Positions 58,301 to 64,000 of a stretch of 64,000 nt of DNA are shown here, piece by piece. The notes beneath the pieces were generated by a model. That model saw only the letters and a program-made list of their open reading frames with translations. It was not told the DNA's origin and searched no databases. A program made the translations under genes and the position numbers. Within the stretch, counting starts at the first letter, position 1. Each line of letters starts with the position of its first letter. Origin of the DNA: Hirudinaria manillensis (lineage: Eukaryota; Annelida; Clitellata; Hirudinida; Hirudinidae). Location of the stretch: NCBI GenBank assembly GCA_034509925.1, contig CM067528.1, forward strand, positions 12,087,001 to 12,151,000, in the 5' to 3' direction.

Positions 58301-60844
58301 GTTTGATATCTTAAGACAGGCGTTTAATTAACAATTAACAAATTAATTAATAAAAATTAATTAATTATTTTTTGAAGAAACCCACACGGATGAGGGTGGA
58401 AGTGATAGACGAGAACCGCAGGCAAAGTGATTTCAGTGAGGAGGTTCAGAGAATGGAGCACTGTGATGACAGATTCAGGACAATTTGTCTGAATTTAAAT
58501 AACAATTTAAACTTAAACATCTTTAAATCACATCAATTGACGTTGTAAACATAAAATAAATTTATGTTATAAACTTAGAATAAACTTATATTATAAACTT
58601 AAAAATAAATTTATGTTATAAACTCAAAATAAATTTATGTTTATGCTCACAGAGGCTGCCATCTTCTCCACTAGGAAGGTTATGCTCACAAATAGTCCGA
58701 GGCCTGCAAAGCATCAACAGAAAGCCATTATATATTTTTTTAATGAAGAAAAATATTAAATTTTTAAACACAAAACAGTCTCTAAATATATTTAAAATAA
58801 TAATATATTAATAATAATTTAATATAATATTTAAAAAAAACAAACAAACAAAACAACATGAACATGATTATGATGAATGAGAGAATTATGAATAAATCAT
58901 TGCAATGATTGATTCAGATGGCTTCAGGCTAGATCAATTATCTAAATCATGCTGTTAAAGCAAGCGGATGAGGGTTGATAACAAAGCCATTATCTCAGAC
59001 TAGTCTAATGGCTATCTGTTGAAAATAAAAATAGTCTCTAAAAAAAAGATTAACTCAATAAGTCGTTATTATTATTATTATTATTATTATTAGGAAAACT
59101 AAAATAATGCACCAAATGCTTGAGACAACCAAGGTCTCGGTCATACACTTAATGGCATGACTGACAGACAACAGGCCCGAGTCATTTACAGCACATGTGT
59201 GCCTGACGAGCACTATTTTTAAACAACCAGACATCTTCACAAGATCGCACTTCACGAGATTGATGTATGGTAGGCATCAATTGCTTATCTATAAACACTT
59301 CTACATCTTATTTTTTTATTTATTGTCTTCTCCCACTCAAAGTTGACAAGGTCAAAGGTCAAGAAACCCCTCCCACTCAAAGTTGACAGGGTCAAAGGTC
59401 AAGAAACCCCACCTTAAATTATCCCAAAATAAAGTATCAGCACGAAACCCTACTCGACGTGGTTGTTAATCTCAATTAATTAAATACTAATTGTTTTTCT
59501 TTTTTAAATTGTGCATTTAAAACCGAGAAAATATTATGAACACAATTATTGTTAAATATTTTAAAATTATGTTAATAAACGTATAATTTAAGGAATTAGT
59601 CAGAATTTTGTAAAAAAAAAAGAAAAAATGACAACAGTGATAAATGATTCACCTAAAACAATCCATAGTGCAGGGAAATTCGTTGGTGAATGAACAATGA
59701 TTCTGTACCAATTTATGGGATCAATCAGGATGCCATACCTGGAAACGATTATATTTTTAATTACTTACTTAATTCCTGTCGAACATTTTTGCTTCAATAT
59801 GGTTCAAAATATTTTTAAAAATGGGTAAAACAAATATGAAGTATTGCTGGAAAACAAACAGATGAATTTGAATCAGAGGTCTTTAGTTGCTTGAGTGTCA
59901 CATCCAGACAAACATTGGCATAAGACCAACATTTTTGTTTTGAGGCTCCTTAAGGCTCCTCTTAAACCCACAGTTTTTTAAAGTTTAAGTGATGCAATTC
60001 AGAGATTATATCAAGATTAAATTAATAAATAAAATCACTGCTAAACAACAAGAATGTGCAAAAACTGAAAACGATATAAGTTTCAACCCACTTCATAAGG
60101 TTCTCCAATGCAGCTCTCCCTGTTGTGAACACCTGCAATATTTGTTAGGAATTCATCTCAAATCAATTGCAGTATTAATTTAAAGTTTTAAATTCATTAA
60201 TCATTCTTAAACCAGAATTAATTAATTACAATTACACTAATAGAAAAGTTACAAACAACGCCACAAAGCAATCCTTGTGACCATTCTCTTTTTCCAAAAG
60301 ACTCACCAGCATGAGTATGCACCAATTGAGCAGACCTCTGAAGTTGTGGAAACCACTTGAACTGCTGAACGGGGAGTCACATGCATGGTGGCATCTGTGA
60401 CAAAAGGCTGATTTTAGTTGCTAAATCTCAATAAATCTTTGCACCAATTCGAAGAGATGTCTAAGCTCTAATCAAATTGTGGTCATTTAGTTTTAAATTA
60501 TTTATTACTAAAGGATAAAAAAAACCTATAATTTGGAATGCGTGGTACCAAAAATTGCTTTAAATCACATCCATACGTTTAACTTACGGCAAATCTGGTC
60601 GATCTTCTCCATTCAGTAATTTCTTTCTGTTTTCTTCGTCATAAACGCTAGAGCTGTAACTGTATGTTCGTTTAACGGTTCTTAACGTACAGTTCTTTCT
60701 TTGTCTCAATCCACTTTGATCCGATGAATTGGCTTCTTCTGTTAGATTCTTGCTATGTGTATTCTTTTCAGACCCGTTTGATTCATCGCTAGAATCCGCA
60801 GTAAATGCATTACTCTTCGTGTCGCTCATATTTACGGATGACAT
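55320..60844 (-). CDS. DGAT1: Diacylglycerol O-acyltransferase 1 (MBOAT family)
   Basis: Sixteen coding exons in transcription order: 60844-60588, 60394-60307, 60132-60092, 59738-59653, 58703-58651, 58488-58386, 58025-57696, 57487-57389, 57306-57203, 57047-57009, 56738-56652, 56495-56383, 56192-56127, 55910-55823, 55637-55575, 55454-55320 (583 aa; human 488). After a disordered Ser-rich N-terminus come [47 protein letters not shown] and the MBOAT hallmarks FYKDWWN, FFHEY (active-site His) and [20 protein letters not shown] sequence at the end. Several membrane-spanning segments are evident. The enzyme makes triacylglycerol from diacylglycerol and acyl-CoA in the ER. The excess length is in the cytosolic linker after VNKWCRQH (exon 58025-57696), about 80 residues longer than in vertebrates. 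All phases agree. Confidence 0.96.
58540..58640. repeat. AT-rich ~25-bp minisatellite in DGAT1 intron 5
   Basis: About four units of AATAAATTTATGTTATAAAC-like sequence in tandem, directly before the donor side of exon 58703-58651. Confidence 0.8.
59066..59093. repeat. TTA microsatellite in DGAT1 intron 4
   Basis: About nine TTA units between exons 59738-59653 and 58703-58651. Confidence 0.9.
59331..59410. promoter_or_regulatory. Tandem 40-bp duplication carrying two DR1 nuclear-receptor elements
   Basis: Two 40-base units (59331-59370, 59371-59410) differ at one base. Unit 1 holds AGGTCA-A-AGGTCA (59349-59361), a perfect DR1. Unit 2 holds GGGTCA-A-AGGTCA (59389-59401). DR1 is the canonical site for HNF4, RXR and PPAR-type receptors. 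It lies in DGAT1 intron 4. Regulatory function is inference. Confidence 0.55.
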
Positions 60845-62284
60845 TCTCACTTTCTTCCGAGAAGTGGTTCTTGAGAAACAGTAAAAAAAAAACTTATTTC
60901 AAAATTCTAATAAATTCCTAACTTCGTTTCGATTCATAAGAAACCAGTTCTAAATAATTTTAAACAGACTATTATCGCCGGCTAACTACTCCGAAAGAGA
61001 CATCACGTAAATAAACCAAACGACAATAAAAAAATACCTACCCTAGAGTCAAGAATAGAAACAAAGTGAACTTCAAACTCCTCAATTGTGACTTATTCGA
61101 TGCGAAAGTCGTGTGAATATTTCATCATGCCAGAATTTTAGAATTAAGAGCACGCATATTTGTAGGTATTCATATTAAATTAATAAATTGGCTCGATTAT
61201 TCTTCACTTGCAATTCAAATAAGCACTGCTTTAACCCCTTTAACTGCTTTTCATTAATGGTTCTCGACCGTATTTATGTTTATCGATGGTTAACACCGAA
61301 TTGGAAATTCTTAAAATATTTGCATGTTAGAAAAAAATATCACCTTTTCCCCGATGACATTGTTGTATCCAGATAAAAGAAATCGATTGAAAGCAGAAAT
61401 AATTTTCTTTCACTGTTAGCGTATGCTAATGTAAATTAAATGCGATTTGTCGAACATTAATCGTCACGTATATTCACGACTAATTAGTTAACTGCTTTTG
61501 TTCATAAATATATCGACGTTTAAACTGATTTGATATCGAAATGTACTTAAACAATCCGTATGTGTCACACTAAAGTCGATATCTGGGATTTTCTTACCTG
61601 AATAAATATTGTGCTTATACAACATCATAAAAAAACATTATTATTTTATCAATAAAGTTTTACACATTTTGTTGAATTTATAAATTTACTTCGATTTGTC
61701 ATGATTTGGCATAAAACAGAGTGGAATAAATTTAATGAAGCATAGCATAACCTGCCAAACTTCTGAAAATTAATTTTCATCGGGGTAAATATAACAACAA
61801 TAAAAAATGATTTATTGAATCGTAAAACAATAACAAAGAAAGTAGGCTATCTAAAAAATACGGCCTAAATAAGTGAACTTTGCAAGTCTCAGGGCCGTGA
61901 GTTGAGAGAATTTTTGGCTGACGAAATATTTCAAAGTTCTTTAAAAAAAAAACTTTTATATCAATTATAAATTATAAATTTCGCAATATCTGTTACTCAT
62001 TACTCCGCAGCGTAACTGTTTTTCGTCAGGTGATCAATCAATTGGAAAATTCTTTCAATTCAAGGCATTGTTTAGCCTCTCGTAAAATTTCATAGTAGTT
62101 CCTATTCATTGAAACTTATGTTTACTCAGCACATATGAATTAAAGATTAAAAATCGTTCTTAACGAATCTGTAACACTGCTGTTTCAGATTCGTTAACCA
62201 TTAGATAATTGAGTTTCTTCAAGGTCTGGATTTTGTACTCTTAAGTAATTTTGCGAAGGAAGATTTCGTAAGGGACCATCGCCA
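60845..62284. other. Divergent intergenic region between DGAT1 and the right-edge gene
   Basis: 1.4 kb of AT-rich DNA with no exon I can support. It should hold the promoters of both flanking genes. Confidence 0.45.
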
Positions 62285-63209
62285 ATGTCTAAAATAACGG
62301 ACGACTTCATTTATAAACCAGTGGATAAAACTAAAACAGTTGACAACAAATATGGAGTTTTTGAAAGACTTGAGTCGGGTTATAACAAAAAGAAGGATTT
62401 GATAAAAAGTGGAGAAGAAGTGGAATTGAAAATCATTTCAAACATCCATCCTTCACCAGGGCCTGTGTTTTTGTGGAAAAGCGACTCACTTTTGAAAGTC
62501 TCCGATGTTTGTGATTACTTGGACGAGTGTGGTCTGCCAGCGATTCTTAAAGTTGTGGGAGGAAGTCCTCTTCTCAAATTGGATAAGCACGATGTGAGTC
62601 AAAACTTCAAAATTAACACAATACTACTACTTTGAAACATAATCTAATATGCTTTTTTAACATATTTCAATTGAATTCTTAGTAATTTATTAAACTCCGC
62701 GCTTAAACATTCTGAAATACTTCTGTAGTACTTAAATGGAATAATATACTAAAATGTCTAAAATCTTCTTATATCTAAGGTTAGAATTTATATATATTTC
62801 TGTTCCGATTCAAACCTTTCTCCAGATCGTAATCATCCACACAAGAACCTTCTGTCTCTGTCACTGTGATATCATTACCACTTCCACCATATATTCTTTT
62901 AGAAAATATTGGCTTTCACCCATGGCGTGGAAACGAGAAGAACTTGTGAGGAACAGGATTCCGGAAGATGCTACACGATCTGTTGCGAAAAGAGGCATCT
63001 GTCGGAATGTCAACCGGAAGAGCCAACCAATCATTCAATCATGAATCACTGGAGAAGATCTGTTCAGCCTCACCGCATGGCCTGGTTTCAGGCGGAGAAC
63101 GAAAACGTGGCTCGCGAAGAAAGGAATGACACGATAAACAAACTCAAAGACAGGAAAAGAGGTGCCAAATATTCGTCCAAGTTTATCATCGTCATCGGCA
63201 TGAAGAACG
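62285..63209 (+). CDS. Unidentified protein, first two coding exons (gene runs off the window)
   Basis: Exon 62285-62593 starts MSKITDDFIYKPVDK and ends LKLDKHD at a strong GTGAGT donor. Exon 62903-63209 continues in phase (KILAFTHGVETRRTCEEQDS onward, with MNHWRR and AREERNDTINKLKDRKRG) to another GTGAGT donor at 63210. This gives about 205 residues. The first part is soluble and mixed alpha/beta in look. The second has a Cys-rich patch (CYTICCEKRHLSEC) and then a basic, helical segment. I do not recognise the family. Both frames are open across the exons, donors are good and base usage is gene-like, so a real gene is likely. Confidence 0.6.
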
Positions 63210-64000
63210 GTGAGTGAATGAACCTATATTTGCCATTTTTAAGTTGATTCATAAAACGATCACGAATTTAATTAAACAAATATGAATGACTATCGTCTGA
63301 AGATTAACAAGGACTGAGTTAAAATCGCTTATTTTGATTTTGACCTCAAGTCTTATCCCTTCGCATGGAATCTCGACAATGCACGGCACTGACCTCCATC
63401 GTACATAAAATGCTTGCCAATTAATCGTTTGAACGTGTAATAAAACAAAATCCAGTTTGTGTTATGGGCCCGAATTATAATAAATATTATTATAAATTTA
63501 TATTCTTGATATACCAACAAGCACCTCTTAATTAGGCGTTACCAAGGATATAACAGTTTGGCAAAACTAATTTCGCATCAATTTATTTACTGATTTAAGG
63601 GATGGATTCTCTCGTGAGAATGGTTTAATGATACATGGTGTAACATGAACATTTAACAATACCGAAGATATGAAGTTATCTTGCAAGGGAAAGCAGACGA
63701 TAAGACTTCACTTTGACAGTGGCTTCAAGACATGATGATATATTTCTAAGGTGACAGCACTTTCTAGCGAATGTAGAATTGGCACAATACAAAATCATTT
63801 TGCTTGTATGTTATATACACGATATACATCTATAGTATATCTAGGCAGGCCAACAAATGTTAAAGTATAAACCTTTAAGTAACCTGGTGTAACTTTCACG
63901 CTTGGCTGATCATGACTAAATTGAATAGCTCTAAAAGTCGAATGCTTAACGTGCCAATTTATTGACTCTTCACGTCAGTCTAAGATGGTTTGGTTAGAAA
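63210..64000 (+). other. Intron of the right-edge gene, no exon seen
   Basis: After the GTGAGT donor at 63210 no continuing exon could be recognised before the window ends. Confidence 0.4.

Overview
The window is nuclear DNA from an animal. Nine multi-exon protein genes have GT-AG introns, and every product I could name is a standard metazoan protein. The DNA is AT-rich and gene spacing is tight (about 7 kb per gene). Introns are mostly 60 bp to 1.7 kb and full of AAT, TTA and TTTA microsatellites. It is clearly not vertebrate. Ancestral introns, two apparent minor-spliceosome AT-AC introns and an EFCAB10 gene fit an early-branching or slowly evolving invertebrate, but I cannot name the phylum. 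I built exon models by hand from splice sites and reading-frame phase. Every complete model has a coding length divisible by three, and most exon joins are also supported by homology to family members recalled from general knowledge.

Layout, left to right. ACIN1 (Acinus, +, 781-5146). A 6 kb stretch with no recognised gene. LATS/Warts, the Hippo kinase (+, 11249-19994). SMPD2 neutral sphingomyelinase (-, 23997-20868), convergent with LATS. A MAP7/ensconsin-family microtubule protein (-, 35877-26388, 5' end unresolved). MIOS, the GATOR2 subunit (+, 38717-48974, 26 coding exons), divergent from MAP7. EFCAB10-like (-, 50945-49733). A small unidentified minus-strand reading frame broken by one base (51448-51123). 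SLC25A3 mitochondrial phosphate carrier (-, 53457-51640). Two tandem C/D-box snoRNA candidates on + (53860-54251). DGAT1 (-, 60844-55320, 16 coding exons). An unidentified gene entering the right edge (+, 62285 onward).

Functional links are loose. LATS and MIOS are both growth-control genes, while SMPD2 and DGAT1 are lipid enzymes. I see no operon or dedicated gene cluster. The most unusual signals are the paired snoRNA-like repeats, two AT-AC (U12-type) introns in MIOS, and a tandem duplication carrying DR1 nuclear-receptor half-site pairs inside a DGAT1 intron. LATS also appears to lack the PPxY and UBA elements of its family.
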